64,000 bases of DNA from Shewanella sp. NIFS-20-20 (GCF_019209865.1 NZ_JAHUTT010000002.1:1-64000); one strand, 5' to 3'. Numbered from the stretch's first letter, positions 1 to 10,500 are shown. Made by a program: numbers and translations. Notes: a model not told the origin generated them from the letters alone.

Positions 1-91
1 TAATGCGAGACAGTTCAAGCTTGATGGGAAACGGGATAGGGCCTATCCACGTGCGTTAAAAATGAGTAAAAACAAGTATCCCATTAAGTCT

Positions 92-126
92 AAGAAAAAT
101 GCCGTTCACACTAAGTGAACGGCATT
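92..126 (-). terminator. Rho-independent terminator of the TonB receptor gene
   Basis: A perfect 12-bp stem (98-109 with 115-126) around a 5-nt loop, followed on the - strand by a short T run. It lies 54 bp past the receptor stop codon. Positions 1-91 upstream of it hold nothing I can recognise. Confidence 0.85.
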
Positions 127-179
127 AAGCAAATGCCGGGCTTTGATTAGAGCTTATCCATAATCCTCATCGATTATGC

Positions 180-2816
180 TTAGAAGCTGATGGTAACACC
201 TAACTTATAACGGGCTTCACCATCAAAGCTCCATACTGGGTAATCGGCCATAAACTCGGGATTAACTTCCGCATTTAATGGCGAGACACCTTTTTGGATG
301 CTGTCTTCTTCAGTGATATTAACCGCTTCGAATACAATCGTCAGATAATCGGTCACATTATAGTTAGCACTCAAATCTAGCTGACCATAATCTTGGTGCA
401 TACGGTTACCATAGAAGCCAGGTAATTCACGGATCATGTACTCACTGCGCCAGTTATAGGCTAAACGCGCGGCAAAATCATCCATTTCATAGAAGCCCAC
501 TAAATTGACGGTGTGCTTAGATGAATCAGAGAATACCCCAACTAAGTCAGGATAGTTTTCTGCAGGAGAACCGGCATCAGCATAGGTATAGTTAGCGGCG
601 TAACCTAAACCGTTATCGAACGAATCTTGGATTTGTAATTCGATGCCGTCAATTTTACCGCCATTGGCATTATAGCGCTCACTGACTGTCCAGCAATCGT
701 AGATACCCACACCACAGCTACTACCGCCAGCATCAATCAAATCATTATCATTGATACCAATTTGTTGGTTTAACACCTGACGGGTAGATGAGAATGAACT
801 AACGTCTTTGATAAAGTAAGTCGCTGCGACTAAACCATCGGCACTAAAGTACCACTCCAGCCCTAAATCTGCTTGAGTTGCCTTAAATGGATTTAATGAC
901 ACACTGCCCTGATTCACGACTTCGTTACCTGGCGTACCATCATTGAACCCTGGTAAGGTTGAAGTAGCAAACAGATCCGCATAGTTAGGGCGCGAGATCA
1001 CTTGCGCCGCAGAAGCACGCAGGATGACATCGGGTGCTACGTCGAATGCTAAGTTAATACTAGGCAACACATCGCTATAGTCGTGCTTATCAGTGCTCAA
1101 GTTGTTAGCAAATTTACCGTCAGCACCTAAAGCATAGTAATCCGATTGAACATCACTTGAAATATAACGCAGACCAAAGTTACCACGCAGACCATCGGCT
1201 TCAAAATTAGCCATCACATACAAGGCTAAATTCTTTTCATCCAAGGTACCGTAACCGGACTTATCTAATTGGAAACCGGTAATGGCGGCATTGGCACCAT
1301 TGATCATGGCGTCATAATTAGGTTTTGGCAGCGTGAAACCCGCACCAGATGAGATAGTGCCACTGTAGTAATCTGCAGCCGTTCCGGTTGCTGCGGCGAT
1401 GCTCGCATCGGTAGTGATTGCAGCTTCAGTGGTTTGGGTTACCGTATGGTCGGCGTAACGAACCCCAGTCTTGATGCTATTGATAGCGCCAAAGTCGACA
1501 GGAACGGTGAGATTAAACTGCGCGTAGGTTTCTTCATCAGAGTTTGGTTGCTTCTTTAGCGACCAACCGGCAGGACCAATCGCACCATTAAAATCTTCCG
1601 GACCAAAGCTGTTATTGGCGATATTAATGTTGATTTTGTCACCAGTGGCATCATAAGTGCCTTTGAAATCACCTGGTTGACCAATGGAGTTACCATAATT
1701 CGCCGTCAGATCGGTACCACCATCTGACTTAGTCGTTCCCACTAACCCGTCGAGGGTATAACCATTACCTTCATAGTTGATATCAAAGGTATAGGTATCA
1801 GACGTCATGCTCGCTTTACGAGCCCAAGTTTGTGCCCACGCAAATGCACCTTCACCCGTGTGCTCAACCGAGGTACACACCCCAGCAGCGTTGACACTAT
1901 TACAGGTGTTGACACCTTGTTGGGTTGGGAATAGGAAGATGGAAGTGTTGGCGTTGTTCGCATCCAACTGCAAACTTAAGATATTGAGTCCGAACTCTAA
2001 ATTATCGGTTGGACGGTACTGCATGGCCACGTTATACGCTTGGCGCTCACGCTCTTGTTGGAAGGTAGTTGGAACGATTTCGCCCCAGCCTAGCAGAGAT
2101 TCAATACCGTTACGTTGATATTCGGTTTTTGAAAAAGAGGCCGAGCCCATGATCCCAAACGTTTCATCATCATTTGCCCAAGAATACAGGCCTGATAATT
2201 CTGGATCCGTGGCTTCAGACACAGTCCCGTAATCACCTTTGACACTTAAGAAACCCGTATTGGCTTTGATATCCAGTGGCTTGCGAGTATTTACAATCAC
2301 AGTACCACCAATACCGCCTTCTGGCAGATCGGCTTGCGATGATTTGTAGACTTCAATCGAACCGATAGCTTCAGGGGGTAATAAGCTGTAGTTAAAGCTG
2401 CGGTCAATGGCTTGTTGATCATACCAACCGGTTGAAGCAACCGTGTGGCCGTTGAGCAAGGTACGGGTCAGCTGATTCGAGGCGCCGCGGATCGACACTT
2501 GTTGACCTTGACCAAATTGACGGTTGACTGTGATACCTGGAATACGCGCCAGAGACTCACCAATGTCACCGTCTGGGAACTGACCAATGTCCTCAGCGGT
2601 GATGGCATCAACGACAGCGTCGGAAAAACGCTTGGTGTTAAGACTCGCTTGCTGTGAAGCTCGAATACCAGTGACCTCGATGGTTTCGATATCTGCATCA
2701 GCCGTATTGGTTTTAGTATCAGCTTCAGCAGCAATAGCGCCCATAGATACAGCACCGCTTAACAGCAGTGCTATCTGTGACGCCAGTAGGGTTTTCTTTA
2801 AGTTAGATGATTGCAT
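180..2816 (-). CDS. TonB-dependent outer-membrane receptor, carbohydrate-type
   Basis: 878 residues from the ATG at 2816, preceded by an AAGGGAA ribosome-binding site; an upstream in-frame start at 2864 would put extra charged residues before the signal peptide. A signal peptide (about residues 1-30, ending near AIAAEA) leads into a TonB box-like segment (IETIEVTGIRAS) and a plug domain with QFPDGDIGESLARIPGI and VSIRG motifs. A 22-stranded barrel is expected, and the protein ends in the aromatic outer-membrane signal (VTISF). The plug motifs resemble the large Xanthomonas/Caulobacter-type receptor subfamily (TIGR01782-like), often linked to oligosaccharide uptake. The divergent LacI-family gene fits sugar-controlled expression. 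The substrate cannot be read from the sequence; no Fur-box-like sequence was seen upstream. Confidence 0.93.
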   Translation of the reverse strand: MQSSNLKKTLLASQIALLLSGAVSMGAIAAEADTKTNTADADIETIEVTGIRASQQASLNTKRFSDAVVDAITAEDIGQFPDGDIGESLARIPGITVNRQFGQGQQVSIRGASNQLTRTLLNGHTVASTGWYDQQAIDRSFNYSLLPPEAIGSIEVYKSSQADLPEGGIGGTVIVNTRKPLDIKANTGFLSVKGDYGTVSEATDPELSGLYSWANDDETFGIMGSASFSKTEYQRNGIESLLGWGEIVPTTFQQERERQAYNVAMQYRPTDNLEFGLNILSLQLDANNANTSIFLFPTQQGVNTCNSVNAAGVCTSVEHTGEGAFAWAQTWARKASMTSDTYTFDINYEGNGYTLDGLVGTTKSDGGTDLTANYGNSIGQPGDFKGTYDATGDKININIANNSFGPEDFNGAIGPAGWSLKKQPNSDEETYAQFNLTVPVDFGAINSIKTGVRYADHTVTQTTEAAITTDASIAAATGTAADYYSGTISSGAGFTLPKPNYDAMINGANAAITGFQLDKSGYGTLDEKNLALYVMANFEADGLRGNFGLRYISSDVQSDYYALGADGKFANNLSTDKHDYSDVLPSINLAFDVAPDVILRASAAQVISRPNYADLFATSTLPGFNDGTPGNEVVNQGSVSLNPFKATQADLGLEWYFSADGLVAATYFIKDVSSFSSTRQVLNQQIGINDNDLIDAGGSSCGVGIYDCWTVSERYNANGGKIDGIELQIQDSFDNGLGYAANYTYADAGSPAENYPDLVGVFSDSSKHTVNLVGFYEMDDFAARLAYNWRSEYMIRELPGFYGNRMHQDYGQLDLSANYNVTDYLTIVFEAVNITEEDSIQKGVSPLNAEVNPEFMADYPVWSFDGEARYKLGVTISF

Positions 2817-2874
2817 CTTTGTTTCCCTTCCATACGGTTTTTTATTGTTTTCATCCACAACCATTCACAAAAGA

Positions 2875-2890
2875 ATGACAACGCTGTCAT
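2875..2890. promoter_or_regulatory. Candidate LacI-family operator
   Basis: ATGACAACGCTGTCAT: 6-nt arms ATGACA/TGTCAT around a CG exactly at the centre. LacI-family repressors typically bind even-length palindromes with a central CG. The site is 59 bp upstream of the receptor start codon, where it could cover the promoter. The likely ligand protein is the adjacent LacI-type regulator; this is inference. Confidence 0.5.
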
Positions 2891-3120
2891 GACCGAGCAA
2901 ACATTACACAAAAAATAACAGCCATGCCACAACAAAATAACGTAACATGTAAAAAAACCGATCTAAAATGGGCAATACCCTCGATGACGACATTTTATTT
3001 AACATTGATAAACAAGAGGTTAGAACTAATTAGATCACAAAGATGCAACATTCTGACTTAAAAGCCCTATTTTGAAGGACATTTTAAGAGTAATATACTG
3101 ACAATTAAGACAATATTAAG

Positions 3121-3184
3121 TAAACGCTCGCTGGTATGACCATCAGCCAGCCCTGCCTAGTGGTCAAACCAGCTAGCGCGTTTA
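3121..3184. repeat. Long imperfect inverted repeat in the LacI-gene leader
   Basis: The left arm (3121-3142) and right arm (3161-3184) pair through three blocks (AAACGC/GCGTTT, GCTGGT/ACCAGC, TGACCA/TGGTCA) around an 18-nt loop. It ends 26 bp before the repressor start codon and lacks a convincing T tract, so a plain terminator is not the obvious reading. Confidence 0.6.
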
Positions 3185-3210
3185 TTGCCGGATAAAAAGC
3201 AAGAATACTC

Positions 3211-4236
3211 ATGAAAGTAACCATTAATGATGTCGCTAAATATGCTGGAGTCTCGATAAAAACCGTTTCCCGAGTCACCAACAATGAGCCTCAGGTCAAA
3301 CAAAGCACCATAGATAAAGTCAATGAGGCCATTAAGGCATTGCATTATCAACCCAATCAGTCGGCGCGAAACCTCGCATCGTCCAGTGCTTATGTGATTG
3401 GCTTTGTTTATGACAACCCTAATGCTTACTATATTATTGAGATGCAAAACGGGATTTTATCTGCCTGTCGCGATCAAGGTTATGAGCTCTTAATTCACCC
3501 CTGCGATGCGAGCTCTGATGATATTTGCCAAGAGCTGTGCGACTTAATTTTACACACCAAATTAGCCGGCTTAGTGTTAACCCCGCCGTTATCTGAAAAC
3601 CCGCATGTCTTAGCGGCACTGGATAACATTGGCGCTCAATATGTGCGGATTATTGCCGGCGCGAGCCCAGATACGCAAACGCCAGCCCAAGGATTACAGG
3701 TATTAGTCAATGATAAAGTGGGGGCGATTGCGATTACCGAACACTTGATTGAACTTGGCCACTCACAAATCGCGTTTATCAGTGGTGATACCCAGCATCA
3801 ATCCACCAAACAACGTTTTGATGGCTTTTTGCAAGCCTTAGATCAACACGGACTCAGTGCCAATCCGGATTACCTGATAGATGGCCAATACAGTTTTGAA
3901 TCAGGGGTGGCTGGCGCGAATACCTTGCTCGCGCTGCCAACACCGCCGACTGCCATCGTCGCCTGTAACGATGAAATCGCCGCTGGCGCCTTGTTTGCTG
4001 CACGATTGTCAGGCGTAGCTATCCCGGCACAAATCTCGATTGTCGGCTTTGAGGATAGCCCGTTTTCTCGCCAAACCTGGCCAAAACTCACAACCGTACA
4101 TCAACCCAATCAAGAGATTGCCCAGTTAGCGACGTGTAATTTAATCAATAAATGTCGGCGACGTGATCATATTGATGGTCATATCTTTATTCCCCAACCC
4201 GTGGTGCGAGATTCCACCGCCAAACCAACAGATTAA
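3211..4236 (+). CDS. LacI-family transcriptional regulator
   Basis: 341 residues. The N-terminus has the classical LacI helix-turn-helix and hinge: TINDVAKYAGVSIKTVSRV at residues 3-21, then the hinge segment YQPNQSARNLAS. Residues of about 60-335 form the periplasmic-binding-protein-like sugar-sensing domain, with the family segments HLIELGHSQIAFISG and AIVACNDEIAAGAL. It should act as a cytoplasmic repressor or activator whose DNA binding is switched by a sugar or sugar phosphate. The divergent TonB receptor is its most likely target, through the palindrome at 2875-2890. The ribosome-binding site is weak. The effector is unknown. Confidence 0.92.
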   Translation: MKVTINDVAKYAGVSIKTVSRVTNNEPQVKQSTIDKVNEAIKALHYQPNQSARNLASSSAYVIGFVYDNPNAYYIIEMQNGILSACRDQGYELLIHPCDASSDDICQELCDLILHTKLAGLVLTPPLSENPHVLAALDNIGAQYVRIIAGASPDTQTPAQGLQVLVNDKVGAIAITEHLIELGHSQIAFISGDTQHQSTKQRFDGFLQALDQHGLSANPDYLIDGQYSFESGVAGANTLLALPTPPTAIVACNDEIAAGALFAARLSGVAIPAQISIVGFEDSPFSRQTWPKLTTVHQPNQEIAQLATCNLINKCRRRDHIDGHIFIPQPVVRDSTAKPTD

Positions 4237-4307
4237 ATTAAGCCTACGAAATCAACTTTTGATAATTTTCAGCTACCCTAATAGCAACATAACAATATTT
4301 AGGGGGC

Positions 4308-5174
4308 ATGACATTGAAGTTATTACTTATTGGTGGCGCTATTGCAGGATTGTCGCTATCACTTTCGGCTCATGAAGACGATCATCATTTGGTTTCAACC
4401 CCAGCCAGTCAGCAGACATTCACCGGTGTCGCGGGGCTGCATCCGGCCAAAGATGTGTATCAATTAACCTTATTTGACACTAATTATGTCTTGCCCGTCT
4501 TTCAAACCCAATCAGTCAATCAAGCGTATTACCGACCGCAAAATCCCAATGGCGATGCCGTCGGCAATACCAATGTGCAATTTCAATTCAGCCTCAAATA
4601 TGGCTTAGCCAATAATCTGTTTACCGCTAACGACGGGCTCTATTTGGCTTACTCACAAATATCAAACTGGCAGGCTTATGATAAATCAGCGTACTTTCGC
4701 GATAGTCAATATCAGCCGCAACTGTTTTGGACGTGGATCCACGGTAAGCCCGATCACCTATGGCAAAGTACCAGTGTCGGTTTCGAGCACCAGTCTAATG
4801 GCAAGGGCGGTGTGTATGAACGCAGCTGGAATCGTGTTTACGCCGAATTTTTCTTAGACTTAGGCGAGGTTAAACTCAGTATCAAGCCTTGGCTCAGAGC
4901 CAATGTCACCAGTACCAACTATAACCCAGACATCGAAGACTACTTAGGCTATGGCCGCATCAAGGCAGATTGGTATCTTGGCCAACATCAATTGAGTTTA
5001 ACGGTGCGTAATATCGTTGAAAGTGGGTTGTCCAAGGGATATGAAGAACTCAGTTGGCGCTTCCCACTCTATAAAGGATTGCAAGGATATTTAACCCTGC
5101 AAAGTGGCTATGGCCTGACGATTTCAGACTATAACCACTACGACAATGCCGTGGGTATTGGTATCGCCTTTTAA
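4308..5174 (+). CDS. pldA: Outer membrane phospholipase A (OMPLA)
   Basis: 288 residues from ATG 4308. It hydrolyses phospholipids that reach the outer leaflet of the outer membrane, forming a calcium-dependent dimeric 12-strand barrel. The catalytic triad is present with E. coli spacing: H161 and S163 in FEHQSNG, and N175 in RSWNRVY. A signal peptide ends near residue 21 and the C-terminus is a beta-signal (AVGIGIAF). Start choice is open: the GGGGG purine run (4302-4306) is only one base from ATG 4308 but seven bases from a TTG at 4314, which may be the true start. The gene converges on glnB. Confidence 0.93.
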   Translation: MTLKLLLIGGAIAGLSLSLSAHEDDHHLVSTPASQQTFTGVAGLHPAKDVYQLTLFDTNYVLPVFQTQSVNQAYYRPQNPNGDAVGNTNVQFQFSLKYGLANNLFTANDGLYLAYSQISNWQAYDKSAYFRDSQYQPQLFWTWIHGKPDHLWQSTSVGFEHQSNGKGGVYERSWNRVYAEFFLDLGEVKLSIKPWLRANVTSTNYNPDIEDYLGYGRIKADWYLGQHQLSLTVRNIVESGLSKGYEELSWRFPLYKGLQGYLTLQSGYGLTISDYNHYDNAVGIGIAF

Positions 5175-5192
5175 GGGGCTAATCCAGATCAC

Positions 5193-5550
<358 letters not shown>

Positions 5551-5661
5551 TCACTTACCAATATTATTAAAGCTTACCAGTTAGCCTGCGTTTGCTAAAG
5601 CCCCTTAATCGGATATCTGCATCTATAATTAAGTTCAAATAAAGGACCTTATTTCGCTGGG

Positions 5662-6198
5662 ATGCCTCAATGGTATCGACGTATGTCACTTTATCGTCCA
5701 CACGCTTTCAGCTTAGTTGAACTGATGATTATCATGACCATCTTGGTTATCTTAATCTTAATTGCCGCCCCCAACTTGACTGGCCAATGGCAAGCCTATC
5801 GAGGCAAAACACAGATTGCACTGATCCAACAAACCTTGATGTTTGCTCGTAATCAAGCCATCAGTTTTGGCAGCCGCGTGACCGTGTGTCCGTTGGCGAA
5901 TAATCGTTGTGATAGCCACTGGCAGCGCGGGTTAAGCGTATTTATTGATATCAATGCCGATGGCCAGCTCGGCAGCAATGATCGCCTGTTACTCAGCACC
6001 CATTCATTTCATGCCGATGATACCGTGCAATTTAATCGTGCGCGCATCCGATTTTTACCGAGCGGACTGAGCTCCGGCAGTAATGGAACCTTTACCTACT
6101 GCCCCGGCCACAAGGAGAGTCAGTATTCCCAAGCCTTAATCATTAATAATGCCGGACGAATTAGGCTCAGCCAACGTCAGCCTATTCGTTGTCAATAA
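5662..6198 (+). CDS. fimT: FimT/GspH-type minor pilin, with GRxR motif
   Basis: 178 residues from ATG 5662, or 171 from ATG 5683; neither has a strong ribosome-binding site. It is a type IV prepilin: a short basic leader, cleavage after A15, then FSLVELMIIMTILVILILIA with the conserved Glu at position +5. The A at -1 replaces the usual Gly. The body matches the GspH/FimT pattern (FARNQAISFGSRVTVCPL, WQRG, TFTYC) and carries GRIR at 165-168. In Legionella FimT a C-terminal GRxR motif mediates DNA binding during natural transformation, so this protein may serve DNA uptake (inference). It is divergent from glnB. Confidence 0.85.
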   Translation: MPQWYRRMSLYRPHAFSLVELMIIMTILVILILIAAPNLTGQWQAYRGKTQIALIQQTLMFARNQAISFGSRVTVCPLANNRCDSHWQRGLSVFIDINADGQLGSNDRLLLSTHSFHADDTVQFNRARIRFLPSGLSSGSNGTFTYCPGHKESQYSQALIINNAGRIRLSQRQPIRCQ

Positions 6199-6329
6199 AT
6201 AGGTTTAGCGGCAAATCATCACAACAAGGGTATGTTTAACCTGAACCTGATAACGAAATGATTGGGTTATTAATTTATGGGTTGAGTCCGTGCGTCTCAT
6301 GTATACTTAGGGTATCAGCGGAGGACACC

Positions 6330-6851
6330 ATGAAAACACGGATTAATACTCAGATAGGGTTTACCTTAGTCGAATTAATGATCACCATGACCATAGCCAT
6401 TATTCTATTGACCATTGGCGTGCCATCATTAACTAACATGTACCAACAAACTCGCGCTGACAAAGGCTTAGAACAACTAGAACAAGCCATCATCTTGGCG
6501 CGCTCGCAGGCGGTGAGCTATCAATCCATTGTCAGCATATGCCCACTGAGTAGCATTGATATGACCTGTGGTAATAACTGGAGCAATGGCTACCAAGTAT
6601 TTAGTGATAATAGTGATGCAACGCGTCCGGATAAAGTGTTAAAGCGGGTAACCGATATTCCGTCAGATGATTTCCTTTCTGGCTCAATCGCCAAGATCAG
6701 TTTTGATACCAAAGGTCATTTTGTTTCCGCAAACGCAGTGACCTTTAGTTATTGCCCCTCAAGCGTCGACAGTAGCAATACAAAAAGCCTGAGTGTCGAC
6801 AATAGGGGCAACATTAATCCCAGCAGTCAGGTAGCCTGCGACAGCAATTAA
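6330..6851 (+). CDS. Second FimT/GspH-type minor pilin, lacking GRxR
   Basis: 173 residues from ATG 6330, which has GGAGGA 4-9 bases upstream. The prepilin leader MKTRINTQIG is cleaved before FTLVELMITMTIAIILLTIG. The body aligns with the preceding gene (LARSQAVSYQSIVSICPL, VTFSYCP, a terminal Cys) and the two look like diverged duplicates. Where the first copy has GRIR this one has GNIN (VDNRGNINPSS), so a DNA-binding role is not supported. It probably sits in the pilus tip or priming complex. It converges on tapY2 with a 6-bp gap. Confidence 0.85.
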   Translation: MKTRINTQIGFTLVELMITMTIAIILLTIGVPSLTNMYQQTRADKGLEQLEQAIILARSQAVSYQSIVSICPLSSIDMTCGNNWSNGYQVFSDNSDATRPDKVLKRVTDIPSDDFLSGSIAKISFDTKGHFVSANAVTFSYCPSSVDSSNTKSLSVDNRGNINPSSQVACDSN

Positions 6852-6857
6852 CCGCAA

Positions 6858-7175
6858 CTACCGCACGGTTTGCTCATCTTTAGCCACCGCGTCGACGAGA
6901 GTAAAACTCTCGTCGCTTGCCACGCACTCCAACACATCTTTTATGTACACCATACCTTTGCCATCAGCATTGCCAATCTTAGTCGCTACTAAACCAGAGG
7001 CAATTTTACTGGTGTGTTTCACTTTGCTGCTAAAAAAGTGAATTTGATTGCCCACCGTGGTTTCCACAAAGCACTTGTAGTCTTTACGCTCACTATGTTG
7101 ATTGGTGCTAGCGCTAGTATTCGCACTGAGGTTCGCGCTGATAGCTATCAATACCATCGTTATCAACCATTTCAT
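6858..7175 (-). CDS. tapY2: TapY2-like small exported type IV pilus protein
   Basis: 105 residues from ATG 7175, which overlaps the pilE stop as TAATG and has AAGGAG 8 nt upstream. A signal peptide of about 18 residues (MKWLITMVLIAISANLSA) precedes a small basic domain with two Cys (YKCFVETTVG and VLECVAS), likely a disulfide. It resembles the short protein annotated TapY2 at the end of Aeromonas/Shewanella minor pilin operons. Its biochemical function is not known to me. Position as the last gene of the operon suggests a periplasmic accessory role in pilus assembly. Confidence 0.65.
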   Translation of the reverse strand: MKWLITMVLIAISANLSANTSASTNQHSERKDYKCFVETTVGNQIHFFSSKVKHTSKIASGLVATKIGNADGKGMVYIKDVLECVASDESFTLVDAVAKDEQTVR

Positions 7176-7573
7176 TACCAACACTCCTTCGGTGCTTTAA
7201 CACCCAATTGAGTTAACGACAACTCTGGGCAGTCAGGATCGCGAGTGGCTTGCACCCCGGTGGCTGTCGCCTTCACGATAAAAGTGCCATCACTGAGTTC
7301 GCTAGTCACAGTGTAAAAGCCAGATTCACTTACAAACGGACTGACCCCTAGCCCTAAATTTGTCATATCCGTGGTAAACACCTTATGATCCATATAATAC
7401 TGCTCTTGTAAATTGGCCACTCGCAGCGCGGCGGCTTGGCCCTCGGCGCGAGCGCCTTGGGCAACATAGCGGGTATAAGATGGATAGGCTATTGACGCTA
7501 AAATCCCGACAATAACCACGACTATCATTAACTCGATTAACGTAAATCCCTGCTGAATATCAGCCTGCTTCAT
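7175..7573 (-). CDS. pilE: Type IV minor pilin PilE
   Basis: 132 residues. The leader MKQADIQQG is cleaved by prepilin peptidase before FTLIELMIVVVIVGILASIA, with Glu at +5. The globular domain has the PilE-type ARAEGQAAALRVANLQEQYY segment and two C-terminal Cys (DPDCPEL and the penultimate KECW) that should form the D-region disulfide. It is incorporated as a minor subunit helping to prime the pilus. The gene lies 10 bp downstream of pilY1 and overlaps tapY2. Confidence 0.93.
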   Translation of the reverse strand: MKQADIQQGFTLIELMIVVVIVGILASIAYPSYTRYVAQGARAEGQAAALRVANLQEQYYMDHKVFTTDMTNLGLGVSPFVSESGFYTVTSELSDGTFIVKATATGVQATRDPDCPELSLTQLGVKAPKECW

Positions 7574-7583
7574 CTTGCTCGTC

Positions 7584-10500
7584 CTATTCGTCTATGTGGT
7601 AGTAGATACGATTAACCCCTAAGCCACCACCCACACATTTATTATCGCCCTCGGCGCAGCCATCACTGTTATCGGCGGGAATTTTAAGCATTTCATCGCC
7701 GGCAGCACCGATACCAATCAAGTACATGTAATTATCGTTACCATCGCCACTAGAGGGAGGTATAACCAATTGCGGCGTATCCGGTACGCGTTCACCCATC
7801 ACCATATATTCTTGTTGATAACTTCGGGTACCTTTATGCAGATCAAAGCCATATAGGCGCCCTTCACCAGCAACTAAGCATGAATCAGACGCATTGGTAT
7901 TTCCTGGCAAATACGATGTGAAAAACACCCGCCCTTGTAAAATTGTTGCTCCAGCTAATGTCTTCTCGCCAATGCCACCAAAATCATAATACCAGCCACG
8001 TTTTAACCCAAACTCCACATTATCCGCCTGACTTTCAGGCGCGGCATGGGTGACATTGTACAAATCACTCAAACTCAACGGCGCAGGCACGGGAGTTTGT
8101 GATGTACCAAACGATTGACTAACAACATTTCGGTCCTGTAAGACAAAAAACATATCATTACGGCGTTTATCTGTAGGATGCGGCCGATGCCCTGAACCGA
8201 CCACCACGGCATCGTAAGGGACATTTTGATAACTGAGTTTAGTCGTCGTCGTGCCATCGACTGTAACCTGGACTTCATTGAGGTTACTAAACACGGTTTG
8301 GGCGACTACGGGCTCAGCAAAAAAACGGCGATCTTCAGAAATTGTATCATTCCCCAAACTGGCAAATTTAAATGCCGTCCAAGGCCTATCGCTATCAGTA
8401 GGATTAGGCCCAGGCAAATCAATTCGCCACACATTGGCCGCAGTATCGGTCGCATATATTCTATCGGTTAACCGATCGCCGTTACTGTCAAGCACGGCCA
8501 CCGAGTTAGGAATACTGTCTTTCATGCTGGGGACAGACAGCACCTTACCACCAGAGCCCCGGCCAATGTGATACACCAAGGCTCCCGTTGCAGCGTCTAA
8601 GATAAAGATACCACGGCCGCGACTATCATCGAGGCCGATATCTTCAGCATCTTTACCCGCAGGCGAATAGCCCGCTCCGATGATCACCACAGGTTTCGCA
8701 CTGCCACCGTCAGTATTACCGATTGGCCAGCCTGGGATCTTAGTAATAATGGGTTCAGCCCAGCTTTGACCAAGTTCACTCATGCCGTCGGAGTCTGAAC
8801 CGACTTTCCACATCATTTTAGGGCTGTCAGGGTTACTAATATCTAAAGCGTAGTAGCTATTACCGCCACGACGCATCCCAACAAACAACCACACTTTCTG
8901 TTGGCCAGAGGCATCTTTAAACACATGGGCAATCGGCGGGCTATCTATGCCATACACCGAATGAACACCGGTTGGCACATTCGCTCTGAGTTCACGCACA
9001 TTCGGCAATAACTCATAAGGCATAAACGCCCATGACTCAGTCACCGAATGACCGGCATCTTTGAACATATGCAAGAAACCATGATTGGTTCCCACTAAAA
9101 TACGAATGTCTGGCGATGTTTCACTGCCAAAATTAATCGCTAACGGTTTAGAGTGCAGTGGGTCGCCCAAAATATCAAGACGACGCTCTGAGGTATTATT
9201 ATTACCATCATCATCGTCAACATCTTGGCCTTTCAGCCAATTAAATAAGTGACTAAATTGTTGACTACTCACCCCTAAATGGTCACTAAGCGCGTCCGAA
9301 CCACCGGCAAAATTGGTGGCATTATTCACGTTTAATGCCGCTAAACTGCCATGACTGCCGATGTTGCTATACAGCACTCGATTGGCAGTATCCCTTAACA
9401 CTTCAGCCGCGCCGCCTAACGCGACTTCATTACCATCGCCGCCATTACTGGCACGAGTACAGGTTTGCGATTTAGTCCAATAGGAACAAGCAGAAGACTT
9501 CAACGAGCCATCACTACCAATGGCTTTAACCCCATTGACATCGACAATATCCCCCCGGCTCGACACTTTGAACTTCTTGAGGTTCCCCATCCAACGTGGG
9601 CCTTTGTTGGGCAGGAACATGGCGTAATACACCGAATCGAAAGTTTGCGTTCTATCGAAATTATTACTGGCAATGGAAGGGGAGGTGAAACTGGCATTCA
9701 CTTCCAGAATCTCAGAAAACACTTGCTGTAAAGCGGCCTGCAATTGTGACGCATTCTTCGCGGCATAATATTCTCCGCCACCGAGTTCAGCCGTTTTTTT
9801 CAATAAGGGGGCCGCATCATTGGCGCCATCACTAAAGCCAATGGTATAGGTGTTAACGGTTTGCATATCGGGCAAACTGTCGTTGACATCATGCTTATGC
9901 ATCCACTCGGCAAGGTTAGGTAAATAACTGCTGATATTATTTTTAGAATCGTAATACTTGGTGCTATTGACCCCCGGTAGACTGGTTATCTTGGCGTTAG
10001 CCGCTTCATCAACCGTAGGTTTACCATCAGTAATATAAACGACATAAGCTTGATTTTGGCAACTCTTGAATGGCGACTCATACCGGCCATTTTTCTCAAT
10101 TGTCATATCTCGTGGCGGCGTATTAGGTCGGTAGTTGTAGTTGCTAGGTTTCTTATCATCATCACCAAAATCGACGTTTAAACCACCAAAATATTGACTG
10201 GCTTCGTACAGGGTTTCGCACAAGGGGGTATTAGTTTCGGGATCTAAATCATTAATAGTCGATAGGATTGACAGCTTAGTTGCTTCATCCATATGGCTAA
10301 TGCCCTTAATGATTCGACCACCATCGGCAAAATTTTCTCTGGGATGATTAATATTAAATACCGCTAAGCCAAAATCGACCCCAGGCGTCGTGACAATGGT
10401 ATTGGAAATTACTTCTTTCGCAATTTGCAACCGAGATTTCGGTTCAGTTTCTTTATCACCATGGAACCAACGTAAATAATTATCGGTATACAGCGTGAGG

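Larger units (their letters stand above)
2817..3210. other. Divergent promoter region between receptor and LacI-type gene
   Basis: This 394-bp intergenic region is AT-rich and must hold both divergent promoters. Two structured elements are visible: a CG-centred palindrome at 2875-2890 near the receptor start, and a long hairpin at 3121-3184 in front of the repressor gene. No other gene is evident. Confidence 0.6.
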
